Below, one piece after another: positions 36,009-46,344 of a DNA stretch of 64,000 nucleotides. Below the pieces are notes generated by a model. That model searched no databases. It had not been told where the DNA came from and saw only the letters and a list, made by a program, of their open reading frames with translations. The stretch comes from Megaustenia siamemsis (lineage: Eukaryota; Mollusca; Gastropoda; Stylommatophora; Ariophantidae). The DNA is taken from contig JAVIAB010000025.1 of the NCBI GenBank assembly GCA_032433765.1, positions 40,975,067 through 41,039,066 of the forward strand, given 5' to 3'. Position 1 is the stretch's first letter, and each line of letters begins with the position of its first letter. Both the position numbers and the translations under genes were made by a program.

Positions 36009-36770
36009 ACAGGCAAGGCTCCAGGACAAGATGGGATCCATCCAGAAACTGATCAAATCCAGCAAAAGTGCTTTATTACATCCCGTGCTTGAAGTGCTAC
36101 ATCTATGCTGGAAAAAGAAAGCCATTCATCAAGATATGAGAGACTCCGCGATTGTAACTCTCTACAAAAATAAAGGAGATAGAGGCAACTGCAACATCAC
36201 CTACGCCCGTCTTTCTATACGTGTCTGGCAAAACAGCAAACTGACAATTAAAACAAAGTCAGAAGTGTACAATACCTGCATAATTAGTATCCTCCTGTAT
36301 GGCAGCGAATCTTGGACAACTTATGTAAAGCAGGAGAGAAGGCTAAATGCATTCCATATGCGATGTCTGCGCCGTATTCTTGGTATCACCTGGAAGGTTA
36401 AAGTGACAAACGTGGAGGTCATAACTTGCACAGGCCTACCGAATATCTACATGCTGCTCAAACAACGTAGGTTACGCAGGCTTGGCCATGTACACCGTAT
36501 GAAAGATGGCCGCATACCGAAAGATATACTCTACGGACAACTGGAATATGGTAAAAGAACTAGGGGGAGTCCAAATCTTCAATTTGTAGATGTGTGTAAA
36601 CGCGACATGAAGACTCTGAACATAAACCCTGCAGCCTGGGAAGACATAGCTGCAGACCGCAATCTCTGGAAACACTCTAAAGGTTCACCTCAAAGATGAG
36701 GCATAGAGAAAGAGAATACACGACGAAAGTAAAGAAAAGAAAAAATAAAATTTATAGGTTCGCTGAAAAA
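36009..36770 (+). pseudogene. Family c retrotransposon, internally deleted RT to 3' end
   Basis: Starts with the GKAPGQDGIHPE reverse transcriptase block, then (other frame) MRDSAIVTLYKNKGDRGNCN, and then jumps without a gap into ITYARLSIRVWQNSKLTIKT, ISILLYGSESWTTYVKQERR, HMRCLRRILGITWKVKVTN, RRLRRLGHVHRMKDGRIPKD and CKRDMKTLNINPAAWEDIAA before a stop at 36699. The whole palm with its YxDD catalytic block is missing between GNCN and ITYA, so the 222-aa frame (36031-36699) is a deletion fusion and non-functional. After the stop comes a short 3' UTR with GGTTCGCTGAAAAATCCA at about 36757, which leads into the 29-bp array. Confidence 0.85.
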
Positions 36771-36771
36771 T

Positions 36772-38545
36772 CCACAGTCAACCATGACTGACAGAGGCTA
36801 CTACAGTCAACCATGACTGACAGAGGCTACTACAGTCAACCATGACTGACAGAGGCTACTACAGTCAACCATGACTGACAGAGGCTACTACAGTCAACCA
36901 TGACTGACAGAGGCTACTACAGTCAACCATGACTGACAGAGGCTACTACAGTCAACCATGACTGACAGAGGCTACTACAGTCAACCATGACTGACAGAGG
37001 CTGCTACAGTCAACCATGACTGACAGAGGCTACTACAGTCAACCATGACTGACAGAGGCTACTACAGTCAACCATGACTGACAGAGGCTACTACAGTCAA
37101 CCATGACTGACAGAGGCTACTACAGTCAACCATGACTGACAGAGGCTACTACAGTCAACCGTGACTGACAGAGGCTACTACAGTCAACCGTGACTGACAG
37201 AGGCTACTACAGTCAACCATGACTGACAGAGGCTACTACAGTCAACCGTGACTGACAGAGGCTACTACAGTCAACCATGACTGACAGAGGCTACTACAGT
37301 CAACCATGACTGACAGAGGCTACTACAGTCAACCATGACTGACAGAGGCTACTACAGTCAACCATGACTGACAGAGGCTACTACAGTCAACCATGACTAA
37401 CAGAGGCTACTACAGTCAACCATGACTGACAGAGGCTACTACAGTCAACGTGACTGACAGAGGCTACTACAGTCAACCATGACTGACAGAGGCTACTACA
37501 GTCAACCATGACTGACAGAGGCTACTACAGTCAACCATGACTGACAGAGGCTACTACAGTCAACCATGACTGACAGAGGCTACTACAGTCAACCATGACT
37601 GACAGAGGCTACTACAGTCAACCATGACTGACAGAGGCTACTAGTCAACCATGACTGACAGAGGCTACTACAGTCAACCATGACTGACAGAGGCTACTAC
37701 AGTCAACCGTGACTGACAGAGGCTACTACAGTCAACCATGACTGACAGAGGCTACTACAGTCAACCATGACTGACAGAGGCTACTACAGTCAACCATGAC
37801 TGACAGAGGCTACTACAGTCAACCATGACTGACAGAGGCTACTACAGTCAACCATGACTGACAGAGGCTACTACAGTCAACCGTGACTGACAGAGGCTAC
37901 TACAGTCAACCATGACTGACAGAGGCTACTACAGTCAACCGTGACTGACAGAGGCTACTACAGTCAACCGTGACTGACAGAGGCTACTACAGTCAACCAT
38001 GACTGACAGAGGCTACTACAGTCAACCATGACTGACAGAGGCTACTACAGTCAACCATGACTGACAGAGGCTACTACAGTCAACCGTGACTGACAGAGGC
38101 TACTACAGTCAACCGTGACTGACAGAGGCTACTACAGTCAACCATGACTGACAGAGGCTACTACAGTCAACCATGACTGACAGAGGCTACTACAGTCAAC
38201 CATGACTGACAGAGGCTACTACAGTCAACCATGACTGACAGAGGCTACTACAGTCAACCATGACTGACAGGGGCTACTACAGTCAACCATGACTGACAGA
38301 GGCTACTACAGTCAACCATGACTGACAGAGGCTACTGCAGCCAACCATGACTGACAGGGGCTACTGCAGCCAACCATAACTGACAGGGGCTACTACAGCC
38401 AACCATGACTGACAGAGGCATTTACAGTCAACCATGACTGACAGAGGCTATTACAGTCAACCATGACTGACAGAGGCTACTACAGTCAACCATGACTGAC
38501 AGAGGCTACTACAGTCAACCATGACTGACAGAGGCTACTACTACA
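36772..38545. repeat. 29-bp minisatellite grown from a retrotransposon 3' UTR
   Basis: Units CAGTCAACCATGACTGACAG + AGGCTACTA, about 61 copies, with CCGTGAC variants. The left edge is the family c 3' UTR (GCTGAAAAATCCACAGTCAA). The same UTR, unexpanded, is seen twice in the fold-back at 5.5-6.0 kb as GCTGAAAAATC(C/T)ATAATT..GAGGCTACCACTA. Confidence 0.95.
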
Positions 38546-38547
38546 AA

Positions 38548-38930
38548 CGTGAGTCAGGATTTTCAAATAAAATCAACAATGCTACGCACGTGAGTCAGAT
38601 ATAATCAACCGAGTGAAGTACTTGAGTCAGATATAATCAACAGAGTGAAGTACTTGAGTCAGATATAATCAACAGAGTGAAGTACTTGAGTCAGATACAA
38701 TCAACAGAGGGAAGTACTTGAGTCAGATATAATCAACAGAGGGAAGTACTTGAGTCAGATATAATCAACAGAGGGAAGTACTTGAGTCAGATATAATCAA
38801 CAGAGGGAAGTACTTGAGTCAGATATAATCAACAGAGGGAAGTACTTGAGTCAGATATAATAAACAGAGGGAAGTACTTGAGTCAGATATAATCAACAGA
38901 GGGAAGTACGTGAGTCAGACATCTGCTCAT
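38548..38930. repeat. 32-bp minisatellite, about 10 copies
   Basis: Units TACTTGAGTCAGATATAATC + AACAGAGGGAAG. The TGAGTCAG..GATATAATC core is shared with the 42-bp family at 18.5-20.9 kb, and the right flank has GCTGTGAATTATG as in that family. 38931-39050 is single-copy. Confidence 0.92.
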
Positions 38931-39049
38931 CAATGCTGTGAATTATGTTGGGCATGGGCTTCAACGGAGTCAGATGTTTAAATCAGGGCTTGAGATACGC
39001 CAATGACGCAATGTAGTAAATCAATTACAGCGAATTCACATCGTCATTT

Positions 39050-39250
39050 TGAAATAATGGATTAGAATAGATTATCGTAAAATATTAACTTTAATCACAA
39101 AATGAAATAATGGATTAGGTTAGATTATCGTAAAATATTAACTTTACATCACAAAATGAAATAATGGATTAGAATAGATTATCGTAAAATATTAACTTTA
39201 CATCACAAAATGAAATAATGGATTAGAATAAAAGACAGGAGTATATTCAA
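39050..39250. repeat. 54-bp tandem repeat, about 3.5 copies
   Basis: GAAATAATGGATTAG recurs at a 54-bp period, each followed by ATTATCGTAAAATATTAACT and ACATCACAAAAT. Confidence 0.9.
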
Positions 39251-39404
39251 TTTTACATCACAAATGGTATTCAACGTTAAACAACTACTACTTCTAATCA
39301 ACCTGAATGTAGTACCTTACAATACCAAACAGATATCCTATTTCGTAAATAGATAAATGAACTCGTCCGGGGAGTAAAGCGTTAAATAAGTACGGTACTA
39401 AGGA

Positions 39405-39475
39405 AAGAAAGCAAGATAGCGTTGTGGTTAGTGTACTCACCTACCGCCGAAAATGTTAGGGCTCAATGCCAGGAA
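39405..39475 (+). other. Decayed tRNA-like segment
   Basis: CAAGATAGCGTTGTGGTTAG resembles an A box and TTAGGGCTCAATGCC a weak B box. It is probably a decayed SINE head, and the B box is too degraded for a tRNA gene call. The flanks 39250-39680 otherwise show nothing recognisable. Confidence 0.35.
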
Positions 39476-39682
39476 ACAATTTTTTAACCTTAAAGGCCCC
39501 TGTGATCCACCCGCCACTTTAAATGTGCCCCAGAGATGTGATTTCCCTGGATAGGCAAGATAGCGTGGACGGGATCCGGCTACTTTACCTCGTGGAACTA
39601 AAGTGTTCATTAATAATTAAACATTTGCTATGGGACCACCATTACCTTTACCAGAGAAAGGCTAAGCCTCATGGCACCTTCT

Positions 39683-40430
39683 CTCCCTCCACCACCTTCT
39701 CTCCATCTACCACCTTCTCTCCCTCCGCCAGCTTCTCTCCCTCCGCCACCTTCTCTCCCTCCACCACCTTCTCTCCCTCCGCCACCTTCTCTCCCTCCGC
39801 CACCTTCTCTCCCTCCGCCACCTTCTCTCCCTCCGCCACCTTCTCTCCCTCCGCCACCTTCTCTCTCTCCGCCACCTTCTCTCCCTCCGCCACCTTCTCT
39901 CCCTCCGCCACCTTCTCTCCCTCCGCCACCTTCTCTCCCTCCACCACCTTCTCTCCCTCCACCACCTTCTCTCCCTCCACCACCTTCTACTTGTCTCCCT
40001 CCACCACCTTCTCCTTCTCTCCCTCCACCACCTTCTCTTCCTCCACCACCTTCTCTCCCTCCACCACCTTCTCTTTCTCCACCACCTTCTCCTTATCTCC
40101 CTCCACCACCTTCTATCCCTCCACCACCTTCTCTTTCTCCGCCACCTTCTCCTTCTCTTTCTCCACCACCTTCTCCTCTACCTCCACGTCCATTTCCTCC
40201 TCCACCTCCTCCTTTCTTTTATTCACCTCCTCCTCCCCCTCCCCCTCCACCAACTCCTCCCCCTCCACCAAGTCCTCCTTCCTCTCCACCACCTCCTCCT
40301 TCCTCTCCACCACCTCCTCCACCTCCACCACCTCCTCCACCTCCACCACCTCCTCCACCTACACCATCTCCTCCATCACCTGCACCTTTTCCTTCTCTTC
40401 CTCCACCAACTTCTCCTCATCCATCACCTC
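39683..40430. repeat. 18-bp pyrimidine-rich array grading into CCTCCA-rich DNA
   Basis: Units CTCCCTCCGCCACCTTCT (Ser/Pro-rich in two frames), about 20 copies to 40050, then looser CTCCTCCACCTCC sequence. The plus strand is almost pure C/T. The large plus ORFs and the minus Glu/Val/Lys ORF are artefacts. Confidence 0.93.
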
Positions 40431-41870
40431 TTCTCCTCATCCATGCCCTCTTCTCCTCATCCATCACCTCTTCTCCTCATCCATCACCTCTTCTCCTCAT
40501 CCATCACCTCTTCTCCTCATCCATCACCTCTTCTCCTCCTCCACAACGCCTTCTCCTCATCCATCACCTCTTCTCCTCATCCATCACCTCTTCTCCTCAT
40601 CCATCACCTCTTCTCCTCATCCATCACCTCTTCTCCTCATCCATCACCTCTTCTCCTTATCCATCCCTCTTCTCCTCATCCATCACCTCTTCTCCTCATC
40701 CATCACCTCTTCTCCTCATCCATCACCTCTTCTCCTCATCCATCACCTCTTCTCCTCATCCATCCCCTCTTCTCCTCATCCATCCCCTCTTCTTCTCATC
40801 CATCACCTCTTCTCCTCATCCATCCCCTCTTCTCCTCATCCATCCCTCTTCTCCTCATCCATCCCCTCTTCTCCTCATCCATCCCCTCTTCTCCTCATCC
40901 ATCCCCTCTTCTCCTCATCCATCCCCTCTTCTCCTCATCCATCCCCTCTTCTCCTCATCCATCACCTCTTCTCCTCATCCATCACCTCTTCTCCTCATCC
41001 ATCACCTCTTCTCCTCATCCATCCCCTCTTCTCCTCATCCATCACCTCTTCTCCTCATCCATCCCCTCTTCTCTTCATCCATCCCCTCTTCTCCTCATCC
41101 ATCCCCTCTTCTCCTCATCCATCACCTCTTCTCCTCATCCATCACCTCTTCTCCTCATCCATCCCCTCTTCTCCTCATCCATCACCTCTTCTCCTCATCC
41201 ATCACCTTTCTCCTCATCCATCACCTCTTCTCCTCATTCATCCCCTCTTCTCCTCATCCATCCCCTCTTCTCCTCATCCATCACCTCTTCTCCTCATCCA
41301 TCACCTCTTCTCCTCATCCATCACCTCTTCTCCTCATCCATCACCTCTTCTCCTCATCCATCCCCTCTTCTCCTCATCCATCACCTCTTCTCCTCATCCA
41401 TCCCCTCTTCTCCTCATCCATCACCTCTTCTCCTCATCCATCACCTCTTCTCCTCATCCATCACCTCTTCTCCTCATCCATCACCTCTTCTCCTCATCCA
41501 TCCCCTCTTCTCCTCATCCATCCCCTCTTCTCCTCATCCATCCCTCTTCTCCTCATCCATCCCCTCTCATCCATCCATCCCTCTTCTTCTCATCCATCCC
41601 CTCTTCTCCTCATCCATCCCCTCTTCTCCTCATCCATCACCTCTTCTCCTCATCCATCCCCACTTCTCCTCATCCATCACCTCTTCTCCTCATCCATCAC
41701 CTCTTCTCCTCATCCATCCCTCTTCTCCTCATCCATCACCTCTTCTCCCCATCCATCACCTCTTCTTCTCATCCATCCCCTCTTCTCCTCATCCATCCCC
41801 TCTTCTCCTCATCCATCACCTCTTTTCCTCCTCCACAACGCCTCCTCCTCCTCCTCCTCTTTCATCCAAT
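40430..41870. repeat. 20-bp pyrimidine-rich minisatellite, about 72 copies
   Basis: Units CTCTTCTCCTCATCCATCAC (or CATCCCC). A few units are 19 bp, which shifts frame. All three plus frames stay open for over 1.4 kb because no frame of the unit has a stop, giving ORFs of 511, 733 and 784 aa. The 784-aa frame starts in single-copy DNA at 39523, but its lead residues match no domain I recognise. Confidence 0.95.
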
Positions 41871-41879
41871 AACCTAAGA

Positions 41880-42340
41880 GATGCGTTGATGCACCACAGA
41901 CAGACCTCTTCATCGTTCTCAATTTCTATCTTCAGTCATTTTTTTAAACATCAAAGTTCAGGACTGTCCACTTTTTAATATCATCTTCCCATCTCTTTAT
42001 CTGCCTATTTCCCACGTTCGTTACTTTCACAGTTCCTCTAGCAGAATAGATTTTGAAGGCCAGACGATCGAGATAACGTGATCAAACAATTTCTTATCAA
42101 GGAATATTAATAACATCAGATAAAAATATCAACAGATAAAAAAAAAAACATCAATTGATAGATGGACAGCAGAGATAAGACGTAGAACAGCTCAAATAAA
42201 AAACAGCCTGTCCCAAAGGAGAGATTGAAGGAAGAAAGGAAATGTGCGAATCGGATCTCAGTCAATGGAAGTTTGGGATAAGTGTCCCTTCGTGTTCGGG
42301 CTAGTCATGGCAGATAACAGTTTATCCTGAGCAATCAGAC
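41880..42340. other. No recognisable feature
   Basis: Single-copy AT-rich DNA between two arrays. No gene or repeat was seen. Confidence 0.5.
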
Positions 42341-42379
42341 ATTTGTGAATATGTTCGTTCCTTCGTTCGTTCGTGAATT

Positions 42380-42560
42380 CATTCGTTCCTTCGTTCATTC
42401 GTTCATTTACACATTTATTCAGATATTAATTCATTCGTTCATTTACACATTTATTCAGATATTAATTCATTCGTTCATTTACACATTTATTCAGATATTA
42501 ATTCATTCGTTCATTTTCACATTTATTCAGATATTAATTCATTCGTTCATTTTCACATTT
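42380..42560. repeat. 36-bp minisatellite, about 5 copies
   Basis: Units CATTCGTTCATTTACACATT + TATTCAGATATTAATT. Grades at the right into the 16-bp array. Confidence 0.9.
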
Positions 42561-43118
42561 ATTCATATATTCATTCATTCAGGTGTTAATTCATTCATGT
42601 GTTAATTCATCCAGGTGTTAATTCATTCAGGTGTTAATTCATTCATGTGTTAATTCATTCATGTGTTAATTCATCCAGGTGTTAATTCATTCATGTGTTA
42701 ATTCATTCATGTGTTAATTCATCCAGGAGTTAATTCATTCATGTGTTAATTCATCCAGGTGTTAATTCATTCAGGTGTTAATTCATTCAGGTGTTAATTC
42801 ATTCATGTGTTAATTCATCCAGGTGTTAATTCATTCATGTGTTAATTCATCCAGGTGTTAATTCATTCAGGTGTTAATTCATTCAGGTGTTAATTCATTC
42901 ATGTGTTAATTCATTCATGTGTTAATTCATTCATGTGTTAATTCATTCAGGTGTTAATTCATTCAGGTGTTAATTCATCCAGGTGTTAATTCATTCAGGT
43001 GTTAATTCATTCATGTGTTAATTCATTCGTGTGTTAATTCATCCAGGTGTTAATTCATTCATGTGTTAATTCAACCAGGTGTTAATTCATTCAGGTGTTA
43101 ATTCATTCAGGTGTTAAT
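42560..43118. repeat. 16-bp minisatellite, about 34 copies
   Basis: Units ATTCAT(T/C)CAGGTGTTA or with CATGTG, in irregular mixture. The left end shares the ATTAATTCATTC string with the 36-bp array, so one may have arisen from the other. Confidence 0.93.
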
Positions 43119-43134
43119 ACGTCATTCATTCATT

Positions 43135-43560
43135 CTAACTGTAGCAACACAGAGGCATATGACGTCATGCCTTCCGTCTATTTTAAATACAGTCTTGAAT
43201 CATCATCATCGAGTGCCGTCTCCACATCGAAGGTTGGCTAGCTACCATGGAGCGCCATTCTGCTCTGTCTCTTGCTTTAATAGTGCACGTTTGTCATAGG
43301 CTGACTTGGTCATCTTTTGATGTTACTCGTCCATGTTATGCTTGGTCTGCCTCTTTTACCTTGTATTTTCTCTTCCGATATTAATTTTTGTAGGCTGATG
43401 TGCGTTTTGATGTTTGTTATAAGCTCCCTTTTTGTGTTGGCCTCTTTGAGAATGTTCTCGCTGGTCTTTTAACTGTCCGGGGAACTTCCAACATTCTTCT
43501 GAGAAATCCCATCTCTGTGACCTCTGGTTCGGATTTTCTCCTAATGTTGGTATTTTCTTC
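43135..43560 (-). pseudogene. Non-LTR retrotransposon C-terminus, family d (copy 1)
   Basis: On the minus strand, with frameshifts: EMGFLRRML-like, TKRELITNIKTH, EKIQGKRGRPSITW, then AEWRSMVA, the end region CGDGT and a CATCATCATC-type (minus GATGATG) tail near 43200. The terminal half is closely similar to 44139-44590. No catalytic region is present. The 126-aa minus frame at 43356-43736 mixes this remnant with single-copy DNA. Confidence 0.7.
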
Positions 43561-43869
43561 AAGAACAATTTATTTTTGCAGGAACATTTTTTAATCCCCA
43601 CATAAATCCGTCTTTGTTCCCTGCACAGTTGCTTGCTTCGATCATATAGTGGTATTTTGGCGACAATCCTAGAGAATTGACAGAAAATACGAAAAATGCA
43701 ATTCGGCTTCGGGGATAAGGCAAGACAGAACAACAAACCAACTTATCGACTCTGAATGGTAGTCAACTGGGAGAAGCACAAACAAAAGCGAAAGTAAACA
43801 TAAAAGATATTGAAAGAAATAGTAGAAATCGAAATGGTATCAATTATGGTGATATTGTAAGTCAATGAC
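43561..43869. other. No recognisable feature
   Basis: Single-copy DNA between the family d copy and the SINE insertion. No gene was seen. Confidence 0.45.
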
Positions 43870-44138
43870 TTCAGAGTGTAGTAAAGTACGCCAAGTGGCG
43901 TATAGTGAAATATGCTGTTAGTGACCCTATATTTTACAGACCTTCAGCCCATGATTTTTTGGGGTAATGTGGTCGGTATTACGCCCGTGCTGCTTTACTT
44001 TCCCAGAAAAAAATCCGGTACCCATTTAAGGCTGGGTGAACCCGGAAGCCGTCGGTTGGAATCGAACCCTACCCCTTGTCCTTTGTAGTCCAGTTCACTA
44101 ACCACTGAGCTATCGCGGCTCCCTTCAGAGTGTAGTAA
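43870..44138 (-). mobile_element. SINE family 1 (copy 4) with perfect 15-bp target duplication
   Basis: The SINE occupies 43885-44123 on the minus strand (GGGAGCCGCGATAGCTCAGT, GGTTCGATTCC B box, GGGTACCGGATTTTT body, CCACTTGGCGTA near the 3' end). It is flanked by TTCAGAGTGTAGTAA at 43870-43884 and 44124-44138, identical in all 15 bases. The insertion lies at the 3' edge of a family d retrotransposon. The paralogous site at 43128-43145 (ACTGTAGCAACACAGAGG) shows the uninterrupted arrangement. The 3' tail is short compared with copy 3. Confidence 0.93.
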
Positions 44139-44600
44139 CACAGAGAAATATGACGTCATGCCTTCCGTCTATTATAAATAGTCTTGAATCATCATCGAGT
44201 GCCGTTTCCACATCGAAGGTTGGCTACTATGGAGCGCCATTCTGCTCTGCCTCTTGCTTCGATAGTGCACGTTGTCATAAGCTGACTTGGTCATCTTTTG
44301 ATGTTACTCGTCAATGTTAGTCTTGGTCTGCCTCTTTTACCTTGTATTTTCTCTTCCAAGATTACTTTTAGCAGGCTGGTGTGTCTTTTAACATGGCCCA
44401 AAAATCTCATTTATCTTGTTTGAATTGTGTTTAGTAGTTCTCTTTTCATTTTTAGTTATTTTAGGCTTAATTGTTTATTTTCTTTTTTTCCATCCAATTC
44501 TTCTATAAATCCACATTTCAAAGGCTTCAATTTTCTTGTTTTCCAATGTTCCTTGTTTAAATGTTTCCATGTTTCTTCATGTTTCGGGCTAAGGGTGGGT
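44139..44600 (-). pseudogene. Non-LTR retrotransposon C-terminus, family d (copy 2)
   Basis: The minus strand gives, across frameshifts, WIYRR, MKRELLNTIQT, MRFLGHVKRH, EKIQGKRGRPRLT and AEWRSIVANLRCGNGTR. This matches copy 1 over its terminal 260 bp. It is decayed and lacks the reverse transcriptase. It is split from its flank by the SINE at 43885-44123. Confidence 0.7.
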
Positions 44601-44684
44601 GGGTTTGGTAAAACTTGATACATGTTACTTCTTGATTGTCTGGTAGATATAGAAGCTGAACTGTTCTCACAGTTCTCAATAAAT

Positions 44685-44915
44685 TTTGTTTGTTTTAAAT
44701 GTTATGTGTAGATAAATGTAATTTTTTTTTGTTTTAAATGTTGTGTGTAGATAAATGTAATTTTATTTCTTTTAAATGTTGTGTGTAGATAAATGTAATT
44801 TTGTTTGTTTTAAATGTTGTGTGTAGATAAATGTAATTTTGTTTGTTTAAATGTGTGTAGATAAATGTATTTTTGTTTGTTTCAAATGTTATGTACAGAC
44901 AAATGTCATTTTGTT
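44685..44915. repeat. ~37-bp minisatellite, about 6 copies
   Basis: Units GTTTTAAATGTTGTGTGTAG + ATAAATGTAATTTTGTT, degrading at the right end. Confidence 0.9.
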
Positions 44916-44974
44916 AAATGCAGAAAGTCGTACTAATAACCTTATTTTCCCGCACAAATTGCCTGACAAGACTT

Positions 44975-45026
44975 AAAAGTACATTACAAGAAAAGTCCTG
45001 ACAAATTAAGGGAAATACTTACAAGT
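44975..45026 (+). repeat. Left copy of a ~50-bp direct repeat flanking family a
   Basis: AAGTACATTACAAGAAAAGT, CCTGACAAATTAAGG and ACTTACAAGT recur, about 80% similar, at 45545-45594. The two bracket a family a fragment. They are too long and too diverged for an ordinary target duplication, so this may be an older interspersed repeat or an ancient tandem duplication. Confidence 0.6.
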
Positions 45027-45030
45027 CTTC

Positions 45031-45440
45031 TTCTTCTACCTTTCAGCTCCCGTTGGAGTATAGGTCTTCAACAAACACTTTCCAAGTCGTTCTGTTTCTT
45101 GTCATTCTTTTAAGATCATTCCATGTCTTCCCCATCATCTTCAACTCTGCTTCAATCGGTTTTCTCCAAGAATTCCATGGTCTTCCTCTATATCTTTTCC
45201 CCTGGGGATTCTAAAAAGGGCCTGTTGTGCAATACTCTCAGTTGGCTTCCGCAGTGTGTGTACTATCCAATGCCATCATTCGCTTTATCTCTTCATCCAC
45301 TGGTATGTGACTGGTACATTTCCATAGACAGAGAGCCTTATCTTTCCTGGATGGCGGATTTACTTTTATACTGTTCTTTGACTTGTCCATGTTTGTGAAG
45401 TTTTTTCGGCTTATTTTTTTTACAATATTGGATAGTAAGC
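45031..45440 (-). pseudogene. Non-LTR retrotransposon 3' end, family a (minus copy)
   Basis: The reverse complement encodes RRWHWIVHTLRKPTESI-like, PQGKRYRGRPWNSWRKPIEA-like and KTWNDLKRMTRNRTTWKVFV..GS stop. It is unexpanded at its 3' end: CTTTC at 45040-45044 and 45078-45082 (GAAAG on the coding strand) are 38 bp apart, the same as the unit of the array at 51 kb. Confidence 0.75.
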
Positions 45441-45544
45441 CCCATGCCCAACTCTGCTTTCTCGCCTCTTACGAACATGCCTGGTAGGATACAGCGCCAA
45501 TAATCTTTACTCCCCTTCGGGCCCGGCAGCGCACGGGCGACTTA

Positions 45545-45594
45545 CAGGTACACTATAAGAAAAACCCTGACAAATTAAGGAAGCTCTTACAAGT
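45545..45594 (+). repeat. Right copy of the ~50-bp direct repeat
   Basis: CCTGACAAATTAAGG and TCTTACAAGT match the left copy at 44975-45026. Confidence 0.6.
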
Positions 45595-45635
45595 AGAAAT
45601 ATGTAACTTCTCCAGCTTTACCAGTATTCGTTTTG

Positions 45636-45877
45636 AAAGTAAAGAAAAGAGCCCCGTCACGCCAAGTGGCGTATAGGGAATATGGTGTTAGTGACTATAC
45701 ATTTTACAGACCTCAGCACATGATTTTTGGGTAATGTGGTCGGTAATACGCCCGTGCCGCTTTACTTTCGCAGAAAAAATCCGGTACCCATTTAAGACTG
45801 TGTGAACCCGGATGCCGTCGCTTGGAATCAGACCCTACCTCTTGTCTTTTGTAGTCCAGTTCACTAACCACTGAGCA
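45636..45877 (-). mobile_element. tRNA-derived SINE, family 1 (copy 5, head truncated)
   Basis: Body and tail are as in copy 3 (CCACTTGGCGTGACGGGG, ATCATGTGCTGAGG, AAAGCGGCACGGGCGTATTA). The tRNA head stops at GCTCAGTGG, so about 15 bp of the 5' end including the start of the A box is missing. The B box has decayed to GGTCTGATTCC. It could not be transcribed from its own promoter. Confidence 0.88.
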
Positions 45878-46344
45878 GTTTTGATGGTATCCGGTATATT
45901 AAAGATTATAGCTTTGTGAAAAAAAATCACATTTACACGTATTGAATTTGTAAGCCACATAATGTAATTTAAGACACAACGTTTTCTAACGGGTACTTTA
46001 GAAGTGTCACATACAAGTTTGCATTTTTTTTAATTAAAAAAAATATAGCAAGATGATGAAAGCAATTAAAATATTACTGCTAGACGGCTGCGTCAAAGGC
46101 ATTACGTGTCTAATGCTTGTTTTGAGTTCCAGCTCTCACAGTCAGATGGTAGTAATGCTGTATTGTAGTAATGGTTGCGATTGAATTACACCCGTTTGTT
46201 TAGTATCTTTGATTCCCTGATATTTGTGGGATTGCTAAGTGCTTTTGAAGCTGTTCTGATAGGATCGCAAATCCTTTGTTGTGTCGCTGTTTTGGAAATT
46301 CAACTTTCCTTTGTTTTGTCTCAGTTTTGTTGGCATTTATTAAT

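Noticed and set aside
21806..36016. Dozens of minus-strand frames beginning MGDIGSQAIYGLAKFL
   Set aside because: They are the antisense of the 80-bp array. The true coding origin is the plus-strand reverse transcriptase segment.
39523..41978. Open frames of 784, 733 and 511 aa (Ser/Pro/His/Leu-rich)
   Set aside because: All three plus frames are open because the 18- and 20-bp units contain no stop in any frame. Low-complexity composition, no domain and no gene structure.
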